Source: Bacteroides sp. 519 (GTDB lineage: Bacteria; Bacteroidota; Bacteroidia; Bacteroidales; Bacteroidaceae). Taken from it: a DNA stretch of 64,000 nucleotides. This document shows, in pieces, positions 15,289-23,802 of the stretch (its first letter is position 1; the number at the start of each line of letters is the position of its first letter). The DNA lies in assembly GCF_010500955.1 (NCBI RefSeq), contig NZ_QVMJ01000003.1, positions 159,890-223,889 on the forward strand. Direction: 5' to 3'. The notes below the pieces were generated by a model. The model worked only from the letters and a program-made list of their open reading frames with translations, did not search any database and was not told where the DNA came from. Both the position numbers and the translations under genes were made by a program.

Positions 15289-17157
15289 ATGAAAAAAAAC
15301 ATCTCAATCTTTATTCTTTTGCTTGCACTCTTTGTGGAGGCACAAGCACAGAAACAGTATTACGAGAAACATGTTGTATTCCCTGCAAATGCCACTACCG
15401 AAGAGAAGTTGGATATGGCTTCCCGTCTGGTGCCCACTCCGCAACAGTTGGAGTGGCAACAAATGGAGCTGACTGCCTTCCTGCATTTTGGAGTGAACAC
15501 GTTCACGGGGCGTGAATGGGGGGACGGAACAGAAGACCCAAAGATATTTAATCCTACTGAATTGGATTGCGAACAATGGGTGCGTACACTTAAAGATGCC
15601 GGATTCAAGATGGCTATCATTACAGCAAAGCATCATGATGGATTTTGTCTTTGGCCAACAAAAACAACCCAACATTCCGTTGCTGCCTCTCCTTGGCAAA
15701 ACGGCAAAGGCGATGTGGTACGTGAGTTGCGTGATGCTTGCCTGAAACACGATATGAAATTTGGAGTTTACCTTTCTCCATGGGACCGCAATGCACCTTG
15801 TTATGGAGATTCACCAACCTACAATCTATTTTTCATTGAACAGCTTACCGAACTACTGACCAATTATGGTGATGTGCACGAAGTCTGGTTCGACGGTGCC
15901 AATGGTGAGGGTCCTAATGGGAAAAAGCAGATCTATGATTGGGAGGCAATACTGGCAACCATTCGCAGGTTGCAGCCCAAGGCTGTTACTGCCATTATGG
16001 GCGACGATGTGCGCTGGGTAGGCAACGAAAAAGGTATTGGACGCGAAACGGAATGGAGTGCCACAGCTCTTACACCGGGCATTTATCCACGTTCGGGTGA
16101 ACAAAATAAAGCACTGGGTATTTTTGGAAAAGCAAAAGATTTGGGTGGACACAGCATTGTAGCTCGTGCCGCCGAACTATTCTGGTACCCATCGGAAGTA
16201 GATGTTTCAATTCGCCCGGGGTGGTTTTACCATACCGAACAAGACAATCAGGTGAAGTCGTTACAGCATCTGGTAGATATCTATTTTAAATCTGTGGGTT
16301 ATAACTCTGTACTTTTACTCAACATCCCACCCGACCGTCGTGGGTTGATTCATGAGAATGATGCGCAACGGTTGAAAGAGTTATCTGCTTACCTGAAAAA
16401 GAGTTTTGCACAAAATCATGTGCGAAAAGGCAGAGCTGCATGGCAGGCAGCTTCGGGCGCAATGCGTCAATACAATGTACAAAAGGGCGCACTAGTCAAT
16501 ACATTCATGATACAGGAAGACATATCTAAAGGGCAACGTATAGAGAGTTTCCTTGTAGAAGCCTATAAAAATGGAGCATGGCATTATTTATGCGAAGGAA
16601 CAACAGTAGGTTATAAACGCCTCGTGCGGTTCTCGGATTCCCGGCCGGAGCGCATCAGGGTAACCATTCGATCGGCCCGCGGCATGGCTAATATTTCTGC
16701 TGTGGGGCTTTTCTATGCAACGCCCCTTGCTAACAAAAACGAAGAGATACAGTTGAGCGATGTTCCTCTTGACAAATGGTGTGCTACAGAGGATAGTTCT
16801 TGTTTGGCTTTCGATGGAAACCGGAATACCGTTTGGCGCTCTCCCTCATTGACTACACTAGTGGTTGATATGAAGCAGAAAGTTGAGGTAAATGGCTTCA
16901 GTTATACACCTCCTACTGAAAATGATTTAACAGGAACAATCTATAAATACACTTTCCACGTCAGCCTTGATGGCAAAACCTGGGAGAAATGCGATGCCGA
17001 TGGCGAGTTCAGCAACATTATGCATAATCCAACTCCTTATTTTGTGCGTTTCGGAAAGACTTATACAGCACGCTACTTCAAACTGGAACCTCTTTCCGAA
17101 ATCAATGGCGAGGCCTGCACTGCTATTGCCGAAATTGGTATCCTTACCAACAAATAG
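15289..17157 (+). CDS. GH29 alpha-L-fucosidase with F5/8 type C domain
   Basis: This is an exported fucosidase (signal peptide about 1-21) that removes alpha-linked L-fucose by a retaining mechanism. The N-terminal catalytic barrel shows LTAFLHFGVNTFTGREWG, ITAKHHDGFCLWPTK and the nucleophile Asp in VHEVWFDGANG (about residue 202). A beta-sandwich follows and then an F5/8 type C-like domain (CLAFDGNRNTVWRS, about 505-620), which could bind galactosides. Subfamily (broad or 1,3/1,4-specific) cannot be read with certainty; the sequence resembles the more specific subfamily B type. The gap of 12 bp to GH2 supports one operon. Confidence 0.93.
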   Translation: MKKNISIFILLLALFVEAQAQKQYYEKHVVFPANATTEEKLDMASRLVPTPQQLEWQQMELTAFLHFGVNTFTGREWGDGTEDPKIFNPTELDCEQWVRTLKDAGFKMAIITAKHHDGFCLWPTKTTQHSVAASPWQNGKGDVVRELRDACLKHDMKFGVYLSPWDRNAPCYGDSPTYNLFFIEQLTELLTNYGDVHEVWFDGANGEGPNGKKQIYDWEAILATIRRLQPKAVTAIMGDDVRWVGNEKGIGRETEWSATALTPGIYPRSGEQNKALGIFGKAKDLGGHSIVARAAELFWYPSEVDVSIRPGWFYHTEQDNQVKSLQHLVDIYFKSVGYNSVLLLNIPPDRRGLIHENDAQRLKELSAYLKKSFAQNHVRKGRAAWQAASGAMRQYNVQKGALVNTFMIQEDISKGQRIESFLVEAYKNGAWHYLCEGTTVGYKRLVRFSDSRPERIRVTIRSARGMANISAVGLFYATPLANKNEEIQLSDVPLDKWCATEDSSCLAFDGNRNTVWRSPSLTTLVVDMKQKVEVNGFSYTPPTENDLTGTIYKYTFHVSLDGKTWEKCDADGEFSNIMHNPTPYFVRFGKTYTARYFKLEPLSEINGEACTAIAEIGILTNK

Positions 17158-17223
17158 CATTTCACTGAACAAATAATTCACCTTAATTATCAATATATCC
17201 ACATCCTGAATTACAAATAGAAG

Positions 17224-17231
17224 TATTTTTG
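17224..17231 (+). promoter_or_regulatory. -7 box TATTTTTG upstream of the DUF4861 gene
   Basis: This is an exact match to the Bacteroidota -7 element TAnnTTTG, 24 bp before the ATG at 17255, in the only gap of appreciable size (97 bp) within the second half of the operon. No good -33 element is seen. It suggests an internal promoter. Confidence 0.5.
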
Positions 17232-17254
17232 CATTGTTCCTTAATAGCGAATAA

Positions 17255-18490
17255 ATGAAAACAACCCTTATATACTTCTTTTTTATTCTGGGTGTGGTTA
17301 TGCCCTTCTCCGTATATGGACAAGACAACTCCATAGTCTACGAAATTGTAATTGCCAACAAATGGAAAGAGCACAGAACCGATGCACCTGTTGCCATTAA
17401 TATAGGTGAATTTATTACCAGCTTCCCTGTTTTGTCGGCTGTGGTAACAGAGGGCGATACAGAGATACCCTCGCAGTTGGACGATTTAAACAACGATGGA
17501 CAGCCGGACGAACTGGCTTTTGTGATAGACATCCCGGCTCAATCAACCAAAACACTTCAAGTACGGTTATCGCCTCAAAAAGCAACCCATAATTATAAGC
17601 CTCGTGTATATGCCGAAATGCTTTTACGTAACGATAAAGGCAAACATCAGCCTATAACTTCGCTAACCGTACCGGGAAGCAGTGATATTTATAACCTCCT
17701 GCATCATCATGGCCCGGCATTTGAATCGGAGTTGGTTGCTTACCGCATCTACTTCGACCGCAAGCAAACAGTAGATATTTATGGCAAGTTCAACAAGCAA
17801 CTGGAAATCGAGGAATCACAGTTTTACCCTACCGACGAGCAACTGGCACGTGGTTTTGGTGATGATGTTCTTCGCGTTAGCGGCAGCTGCGGACTGGGAA
17901 CACTGAAAGGTTGGAACGGCAATAAAGCCATACATATTGAACCTGTAAAAACACGCACCGAAAGTATTCTGGCTACCGGACCTGTACGCACAATTGTTGA
18001 TGTGGATGTAAACAACTGGGAATACCAGGGAAGCAACCTCAATATGAAACAACGCTATATTCTGTATGCTGGTCACCGCGATTGCGAAATACAGGTAAGT
18101 TTCCAAAAACCACTGAAAGATGAACTATTCTGCACCGGGGTACAAAACATCAAGGGGTCCGAATCTTATTTCGATAACAAAGGATTGGTGGCCTGCTGGG
18201 GAACCGACTGGCCTGTTAATGATACCATAAAGTATGCCAAAGAAACCGTAGGATTAGCCATCTCGCTACCCGAAAGGATGGTTAAACACCCACATACCGA
18301 TAAAACCAATTTTCTTTATGTTATTGGGGCCAACAACGAAACAACATTCAGCTATCATATCAGCTTTACTTCCATGAAAGAAACATTCGGCTACAAAACC
18401 AAAGAAGAATGGTTTGCCCATGTACGCCGTTGGAAAGAAGAAATAAATAATCAGTTACAAGTTGCGAGTTGCAAGTTACTAGTAAAGTAA
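17255..18490 (+). CDS. DUF4861 family secreted protein
   Basis: A signal peptide (about 1-22, ending SVYGQ) precedes a single DUF4861 domain. The protein shows PSQLDDLNNDGQPDELAFVIDIPA near the start and HHHGPAFESELVAYRIYFD in the middle. Members occur beside unsaturated-uronyl hydrolases in plant- and algal-polysaccharide loci. Biochemical roles of the family are poorly settled, so no reaction is assigned. The last dozen residues (QLQVASCKLLVK) are encoded by the left arm of an intergenic palindrome (18452-18530). The natural C-terminus has therefore been replaced or extended by repeat sequence. Confidence 0.85.
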   Translation: MKTTLIYFFFILGVVMPFSVYGQDNSIVYEIVIANKWKEHRTDAPVAINIGEFITSFPVLSAVVTEGDTEIPSQLDDLNNDGQPDELAFVIDIPAQSTKTLQVRLSPQKATHNYKPRVYAEMLLRNDKGKHQPITSLTVPGSSDIYNLLHHHGPAFESELVAYRIYFDRKQTVDIYGKFNKQLEIEESQFYPTDEQLARGFGDDVLRVSGSCGLGTLKGWNGNKAIHIEPVKTRTESILATGPVRTIVDVDVNNWEYQGSNLNMKQRYILYAGHRDCEIQVSFQKPLKDELFCTGVQNIKGSESYFDNKGLVACWGTDWPVNDTIKYAKETVGLAISLPERMVKHPHTDKTNFLYVIGANNETTFSYHISFTSMKETFGYKTKEEWFAHVRRWKEEINNQLQVASCKLLVK

Positions 18491-18530
18491 CCTGCAACTC
18501 ATAACTCATAACTTATAACTCATAACTTAT
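18452..18530. repeat. Intergenic palindrome, AGTTGCAAGTTAC/ATAACTCATAAC type
   Basis: The left arm (18452-18480) is made of GTTACAAGTTGCGAGTTGC words. The right arm (18486-18530) is made of GCAACTCATAACTCATAAC words. The centre CTAGTAA replaces the usual core. The left arm encodes the end of the DUF4861 protein and its stop; the right arm ends 2 bp before the next ATG. Confidence 0.75.
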
Positions 18531-18532
18531 AC

Positions 18533-21307
18533 ATGAACCGTATTATTAGTTTAGGTGCAGGCCTCCTCCTGCTTATGTGTAGTATAGTGGGAAATGCCCA
18601 ACAATCGAATTATGTTTCCCAGGTATGGGTAGCCGATCAGGGAGATGGTACCTATCGCAACCCCATTTTATATGCCGATTATTCCGATCCGGATGCTATC
18701 CGGGTGGGTGATGACTTCTACATGACGTCGTCCAGTTTTAACTGTATACCAGGATTACAGATACTTCATTCTAAAGATCTTGTAAACTGGACAATTATTA
18801 GTGCAGCCATTCCCAGCGCACTCGAGCCCTATAATATGCCCGAAGTGCCCGAACATGGCAATCGTATCTGGGCACCTTGCATGCGTTATCACAACGGAGA
18901 GTTTTATATTTTCTGGGGCGACCCCGACCAAGGTGCATACATGACCAAAGCGAAAGATGTTCGCGGGCCATGGAGTAAACCGGTACTGGTTAAACCGGGA
19001 AAAGGTATTATTGATACCTCTCCTCTTTGGGACGATAACGGTAGAGTATATCTGGCACATGCTTATGCCGGAAGCCGTGCCGGATTAAAAAGTGTTCTGG
19101 CTGTTTGCGAGCTGAATGCCGATGCAACTCAGGCTATTACCGAAAGCCGAATAATATTCGACGGACACAAAGGAAACGAAACCATTGAAGGGCCTAAGTT
19201 TCATAAGAAAGATGGATTCTATTATATATTTGCACCTGCCGGTGGAGTAGCTACCGGATGGCAGGTTGTACTGCGCTCTACCAATCCTTATGGTCCATAC
19301 GAGGTTAAAACCGTTATGGATCAGGGACGTAGCACCACAAATGGCCCACATCAAGGGGCTTGGGTAGATACCCAAACTGGTGAAGACTGGTTTGTTCATT
19401 TTCAGGATGTGGGTGCCTACGGCCGTATTACCCATCTGCAACCAATGAAATGGGTAAAAGGATGGCCTGTTATCGGTTCGGATAAAGATGGCGACGGCTG
19501 TGGCGAACCTGTATTGCAATATAAAAAACCGAATGTAGGCAAAACATATCCTATTTGCACACCGCAAGAAAGCGACGAGTTTGTAAGCAACGAACTTGGG
19601 CTACAGTGGCAATGGCATGCCAACGCTAACAGTAAATGGTATTATACCGATGCTACAAACGGAGTGCTTCGCTTATTCTCGTACCCGGTAAAAGAAGACT
19701 TCCGCAGCTTGTGGGATGTACCTAATCTGTTGTTACAGAAAACCCCAGCCGATGCTTTTACTGCTACCATGAAGCTGCGTTTTTCGCCTTCATCGAAATA
19801 CAAAGGCGAACGCACCGGATTGGTTGTTATGGGTCTTGATTATGCCGGGCTTATTCTTGAAAACACCGATGCAGGCATCACCTTGTCGCAAGTTGAATGT
19901 TTAAAGGCCGATAAAGGAAGTACTGAAACTGTAAATAACAAGGTTACTGTATCCGATAAATGGATATACCTTCGTGCATCTTTCAATCCGGCAGCCGAAT
20001 GTACTTTTACTTATAGTACGGATGGAGTTAATTATCAGCCGTTAGGCAAAACCTTCCAGGCACGCGAAGGTAAATGGATTGGAGCAAAAATCGGTTCGTT
20101 CTGTACCCGTCCGGCCATTACCATTAACGATGGGGGTTGGGCAGATATCGACTGGTTTCGTATTACGCCTAACAAAACCAACGAGTATCCTGCACTGAAG
20201 TATGCTATTGACATTGTAAACTCGGAAATGGTTCGTTGCCCGGAATCGTGGCAGCTCGATTTTCAACCCACACTTAAATGGGATTATTGCCACGGTTTAG
20301 AGTTGCAGGCATTTTTAGACCTTTACGAACGTACCGGAAACGAAAAGTATTTTGAATATGCCAAGGCTTATGCCGATACAATGATACACGCAGATGGTTC
20401 AATAACCGCCTACAAACTTAGTGACTATAACATTGACCGTGTAAACTCGGGCAAGATGCTATATAAACTGTACGATTATACCAAAGATGAGAAGATTAAA
20501 AAGGCAATAGACCTGCTACGCAGCCAGTTAGATACTCATCCGCGGAACGATGATGGTGGTTTCTGGCACAAGAAGATATACCCGCATCAGGTATGGTTGG
20601 ATGGCGTTTATATGGGCACTCCCTTCATGGCAGAATATGCTGCACGCTATAATAAACCACAGGATTTTGCCGATGTTATAAATCAAATAACAATGGCTGC
20701 ACGCCATACGTACGATTCGTCGAACGGTTTATACCGCCATGCATGCGATGTTAGCCGCCAAATGTTCTGGGCCGATCCTACAACCGGACAGTCTAAACAC
20801 AGTTGGGGACGCGCTATGGGATGGTATGCCATGGCTATTGTCGATGCACTCGACTTTATTCCGGAGAACGAAAAAGGACGTACCGAAGTACTGGCCATCT
20901 TAGATAATATAGCCGTACAGCTTAAAAAGATTCAAGACAAGAAAACAGGACTTTGGTATCAGGTATTAGACCGTAGCGGTGCCAAAGGCAATTATCTGGA
21001 GTCATCTTGTTCGGCTATGTTTATTTACTCGCTGTTCAAAGCAGTAAGAATGGGATATCTTGATGCTTCGTACCGCGATGTGGCCGAAAAAGCATTCAAT
21101 GGTTTTATTAAAGAATTTGTAGAATACGATAAAGATGGTTTAATGAATATTACCCGCGCCTGTGCAGTTGCAGGATTGGGTGGTAAAGGCGATCGATCGG
21201 GCACATTCGAATACTATATTAACGAACAGATTCGTGCAAACGATCCGAAAGTTGTTGGCCCCTTTATTATGGCAGTATTAGAAAGAGAAAAGGTAGGGTT
21301 AAAATAA
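18533..21307 (+). CDS. GH43-GH105 fusion: glycosidase plus unsaturated uronyl hydrolase
   Basis: One 924-residue exported chain (signal peptide about 1-22) carries two enzymes. The N-terminal five-bladed GH43 domain (about 40-335) has the base Asp in YSDPDAIRVGDD, a modulator Asp in DTSPLWDDNG and the acid Glu in ETIEGPKFHKK. A concanavalin-like sandwich (about 350-550) follows. The C-terminal GH88/GH105 (alpha/alpha)6 domain (about 565-924) has WDYCHGLELQAF and WLDGVYMGTPF with its catalytic Asp (about 689). The GH105 half releases 4,5-unsaturated uronates left by polysaccharide lyases. The GH43 half probably removes arabinose-, xylose- or galactose-type units. No lyase gene is in the window. 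Confidence 0.93.
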   Translation: MNRIISLGAGLLLLMCSIVGNAQQSNYVSQVWVADQGDGTYRNPILYADYSDPDAIRVGDDFYMTSSSFNCIPGLQILHSKDLVNWTIISAAIPSALEPYNMPEVPEHGNRIWAPCMRYHNGEFYIFWGDPDQGAYMTKAKDVRGPWSKPVLVKPGKGIIDTSPLWDDNGRVYLAHAYAGSRAGLKSVLAVCELNADATQAITESRIIFDGHKGNETIEGPKFHKKDGFYYIFAPAGGVATGWQVVLRSTNPYGPYEVKTVMDQGRSTTNGPHQGAWVDTQTGEDWFVHFQDVGAYGRITHLQPMKWVKGWPVIGSDKDGDGCGEPVLQYKKPNVGKTYPICTPQESDEFVSNELGLQWQWHANANSKWYYTDATNGVLRLFSYPVKEDFRSLWDVPNLLLQKTPADAFTATMKLRFSPSSKYKGERTGLVVMGLDYAGLILENTDAGITLSQVECLKADKGSTETVNNKVTVSDKWIYLRASFNPAAECTFTYSTDGVNYQPLGKTFQAREGKWIGAKIGSFCTRPAITINDGGWADIDWFRITPNKTNEYPALKYAIDIVNSEMVRCPESWQLDFQPTLKWDYCHGLELQAFLDLYERTGNEKYFEYAKAYADTMIHADGSITAYKLSDYNIDRVNSGKMLYKLYDYTKDEKIKKAIDLLRSQLDTHPRNDDGGFWHKKIYPHQVWLDGVYMGTPFMAEYAARYNKPQDFADVINQITMAARHTYDSSNGLYRHACDVSRQMFWADPTTGQSKHSWGRAMGWYAMAIVDALDFIPENEKGRTEVLAILDNIAVQLKKIQDKKTGLWYQVLDRSGAKGNYLESSCSAMFIYSLFKAVRMGYLDASYRDVAEKAFNGFIKEFVEYDKDGLMNITRACAVAGLGGKGDRSGTFEYYINEQIRANDPKVVGPFIMAVLEREKVGLK

Positions 21308-21328
21308 GGGTTTGTATCATTTCTAAAA

Positions 21329-21359
21329 AAGAGTCGCACAAAAACATTGTGCGACTCTT
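21329..21359 (-). terminator. Terminator hairpin, convergent gene ends
   Basis: A 13-bp perfect stem (AAGAGTCGCACAA/TTGTGCGACTCTT) has a 4-nt loop. On the minus strand it is followed by TTTTTT, a good intrinsic terminator for the serine-rich gene. On the plus strand the U-run is weak, but the stem may also stop the polysaccharide operon. Confidence 0.85.
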
Positions 21360-21414
21360 AACATTAAAAAGGTCATAGTTAAGTAAGTATAAAAGCTTTA
21401 AGAGAGTTAATATA

Positions 21415-22629
21415 TTATCTTCTACCACCCGAGCGAGAAGAAGAACTGCTCGAAGATGATCTGGAAGAACTGGATGAACTACTTGAACTTGGTGAGCTGC
21501 TACGACTGCTTGATGAAGACGAAGAACTTACCGAACTGTTTGAACGACTACTGCTGCTACTTGAACGGCTACTACTTGAAGAAGAAGATGGCGAAGTACT
21601 TTCTGAACGTCTGGTACTGCTGCTACTTGAAGAAGAAGTAGATGTTCTGTTACTGCTTGAAGAGCTGGAAGGCCTGCTTGTTGAACTGCTACTGCTGCTA
21701 CTTGGTGCAGTAGTTGTAGTTGAAGGCCTGCGGCTACTTGAATTACCCGAAGAACTATTGTTGGTCGAAGTAGACGGTCTGCTTACCGAGCTACTACTTG
21801 ACGAAGTTGTAGTTGATGGGCGACGGCTTGAACTACTTGAGTTACTTGTTGAAGTAGACGGTCTGCTTGAACTACTACCTGATGAAGTTGTAGTTGAAGG
21901 CCGACGGCTGGTACTACTTGAACTACTTGCTGCATTCGATGGGCGGCTTGTTGAACTGCCTGACGAAACAGATGGCCTACGGGTACCACTTGAATAAACA
22001 TCATCGTTTCTTCTAGGTGCAGTACTGGTGTTGGGGCGTACTCTTACCGAACTAAAATCTGATTTACGTGTGTTATGATACACATTATTGTTTCTGATAT
22101 AAACCGGTTGGTGATAAACAGCATGGTGGTGGCGTCCCTGATAATAGCTAACATGGTCATGATGAGCACGGTAATGTCCGCCACAATAACTGGTATAGTG
22201 ATAAGGTACCGGATAATAGAAATGATTAAAGTTGGTATAAACAATATGGATACGGAAATTCCATTTTCTTCCATTGGTATAAACCGGACGGTAGAAGTAC
22301 TCGGTATCCAAGAATCTGTAATACTGTGAATTGGTTAATACCCAACGCAAATCATCATTGCGAATATCTAACAGTTCATAATACCTGTCCATTGCCCACT
22401 CTTCACCTCTCATTACATCGTCCATTAAATAACGGATTGAGTAAATAAAGTCATAATTGATTTCGTAAGCATCATTATATTGGTTATTATTTAAATTCAA
22501 TTCATAAGCCATTTTATCTGTAAGGAAGCGTGTTTCTTTACGTACTTTGTTAGTGCTCATGGCGGCCATACTCATACTGCTCATGGCAGCTATTCCGATG
22601 GCAAATAAGGTTATCATCAATCGTTTCAT
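21415..22629 (-). CDS. Secreted protein with serine/arginine low-complexity tail
   Basis: The start at 22629 (MKRLMITLFAIGIAAMS) is preferred: it begins the signal peptide and has a -7 box 48 bp upstream. The N-terminal third has a helical part (TDKMAYELNLNNNQYNDAYEIN) and then a His/Tyr-rich stretch (YPVPYHYTSYCGGHYR, HHDHVSYYQGRHHH). From about residue 205 to the end it is almost only Ser, Arg, Pro and Thr with recurring RRPSTTTSS and SRPSTSTN words. No enzymatic motif is visible. The tail may be heavily O-glycosylated or bind nucleic acid or the envelope; this is inference. The internally repetitive DNA is a candidate for length variation. Confidence 0.8.
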   Translation of the reverse strand: MKRLMITLFAIGIAAMSSMSMAAMSTNKVRKETRFLTDKMAYELNLNNNQYNDAYEINYDFIYSIRYLMDDVMRGEEWAMDRYYELLDIRNDDLRWVLTNSQYYRFLDTEYFYRPVYTNGRKWNFRIHIVYTNFNHFYYPVPYHYTSYCGGHYRAHHDHVSYYQGRHHHAVYHQPVYIRNNNVYHNTRKSDFSSVRVRPNTSTAPRRNDDVYSSGTRRPSVSSGSSTSRPSNAASSSSSTSRRPSTTTSSGSSSSRPSTSTSNSSSSSRRPSTTTSSSSSSVSRPSTSTNNSSSGNSSSRRPSTTTTAPSSSSSSSTSRPSSSSSSNRTSTSSSSSSSTRRSESTSPSSSSSSSRSSSSSSRSNSSVSSSSSSSSRSSSPSSSSSSSSSRSSSSSSSSRSGGRR

Positions 22630-22676
22630 AATTTCAACTTCTTTATAAATTAATACTCTCACTGTTTCTTATAATG

Positions 22677-22684
22677 CAAAGATA
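22677..22684 (-). promoter_or_regulatory. -7 box TATCTTTG for the serine-rich protein
   Basis: This is an exact TAnnTTTG match on the minus strand about 48 bp upstream of the chosen start at 22629. It supports starting at MKRLMITL rather than the longer frame. Confidence 0.55.
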
Positions 22685-22725
22685 TTGTCAGGAATTCCTT
22701 TGCCCTAGTGATTATCTCTAATCGT

Positions 22726-23574
22726 TCATAGGGATTTCCCTACAACTATTTCCAAACCATTCTCTTTTATTGCAATAAGTCTTTTCTTATATAAATCACC
22801 TACAGCCTTTTTAAACACTTTCTTACTAACCCCAAAAGTATCGTATATTAATGCAGCATCGCTTTTATCAGTAAATGGAATAAAGCCTTTATTATCTGCA
22901 ATGTATTGCAATAGCTCGTCCGAGAAATCTTTTACCTTACCTATTCCTCCTTTTTGCTGAATCAAATCAATCTTACCATCTTCGCGCACTTGCTTTATAT
23001 ATGCTTTCAGTGTCATACCGGTATAGAGGTTGGTAAATATCTCACTATCATACAATAAACCACTAAATTCATTGTCGACTATTGCTTTAAATCCTAAATC
23101 GGTTTTCTGCCAAATCAGTATATTTACTTCATCGCCGGGATTATACTCGGGTATTTCTTTAGATAGATACCTGTCGACCTTTGCCGAGGCTACAATACGG
23201 TAACTTTCTTCGTCCAGATGCGCATGAATAATATATTTCTTTCCTACCTGCATTTTCATTTTCTGTTCCGAGAAAGGAACAAACAGGTCTTTCATTAATC
23301 CCCAATGGAGGAAAGCACCATACTGGTTTATCCATGCTACTTCGAGAAAAGCAAACTCGCCCACCTTAACCAAAGGAGTAAGGGTGGTAGCAATTAGTCG
23401 TTCTTCGTTATCGAGATAAAGAAAAACGTTTAACCAGTCGCCAATTTGTGTATTGGCAGGCACATAACGGGTGGGTAACAATATTTCGCCGGCATCATAC
23501 CCATCCAGATAGATTCCAAAATCAACTTCTTTAACTACCTCTAATTGATTGAACTCACCTAACTTTATTTGCAT
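22726..23574 (-). CDS. CvfB-like S1 RNA-binding protein
   Basis: This 282-residue protein resembles CvfB/YitL: tandem S1-type OB folds followed by a winged-helix end. Visible are an N-terminal S1 unit (VDFGIYLDGYDAGEILLPTRYVP), a second with ALINQYGAFLHWG-like wording (AWINQYGAFLHWGLMKDLFVPF), a third around LGFKAIVDNEFSGLLYDSEIF, and a C-terminal winged helix (TDKSDAALIYDTFGVSKKVFKKA). CvfB binds RNA and affects post-transcriptional regulation in Firmicutes. The start at 23574 (MQIKLGEF) is preferred; the longer frame begins with a hydrophobic stretch that overlaps the promoter region. It stands alone, divergent from the OmpA-type gene. Confidence 0.88.
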   Translation of the reverse strand: MQIKLGEFNQLEVVKEVDFGIYLDGYDAGEILLPTRYVPANTQIGDWLNVFLYLDNEERLIATTLTPLVKVGEFAFLEVAWINQYGAFLHWGLMKDLFVPFSEQKMKMQVGKKYIIHAHLDEESYRIVASAKVDRYLSKEIPEYNPGDEVNILIWQKTDLGFKAIVDNEFSGLLYDSEIFTNLYTGMTLKAYIKQVREDGKIDLIQQKGGIGKVKDFSDELLQYIADNKGFIPFTDKSDAALIYDTFGVSKKVFKKAVGDLYKKRLIAIKENGLEIVVGKSL

Positions 23575-23592
23575 ATATTCTTTAATTTTATA

Positions 23593-23600
23593 CAAACCTA
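23593..23600 (-). promoter_or_regulatory. -7 box TAGGTTTG for the CvfB-like gene
   Basis: This is an exact TAnnTTTG match on the minus strand, 19 bp before the preferred ATG at 23574. A TTTTCG tract at 23619-23624 stands in for the -33 element. It rules out the longer start at 23628. Confidence 0.55.
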
Positions 23601-23660
23601 CAATAAAAATAAGAATAACGAAAACCAAACATTCATTTTATTGTTTAAGTTATGAAAGTA

Positions 23661-23763
23661 GATTTAATGTGCCAATGTGAAAATATGCCAATGTGCCAAT
23701 TACCATGCGGATACTGCAAATCAATTTTCACATTGGCATATTGGCACATTGGCACATTAAATC
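23661..23763. repeat. Palindrome, GTGCCAATGT type, core CCATGCGG
   Basis: The left arm spans 23661-23702 and the right arm 23721-23763, built from ATGTGCCA/TTGGCACAT words. CCATGCGG lies at 23703-23710. The two arms agree except at two dinucleotide positions where AA and CC variants are exchanged between arms. It sits between two divergent gene starts, unlike most family members. Confidence 0.9.
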
Positions 23764-23802
23764 TTACTGAAGTATAAACCTAAACTTTTAAAAACAATAG
23801 TT

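Noticed and set aside
21758-21997. Plus-strand Leu/Val/Glu-rich frame
   Set aside because: It is the shadow of the serine-rich gene's repetitive codons on the opposite strand.
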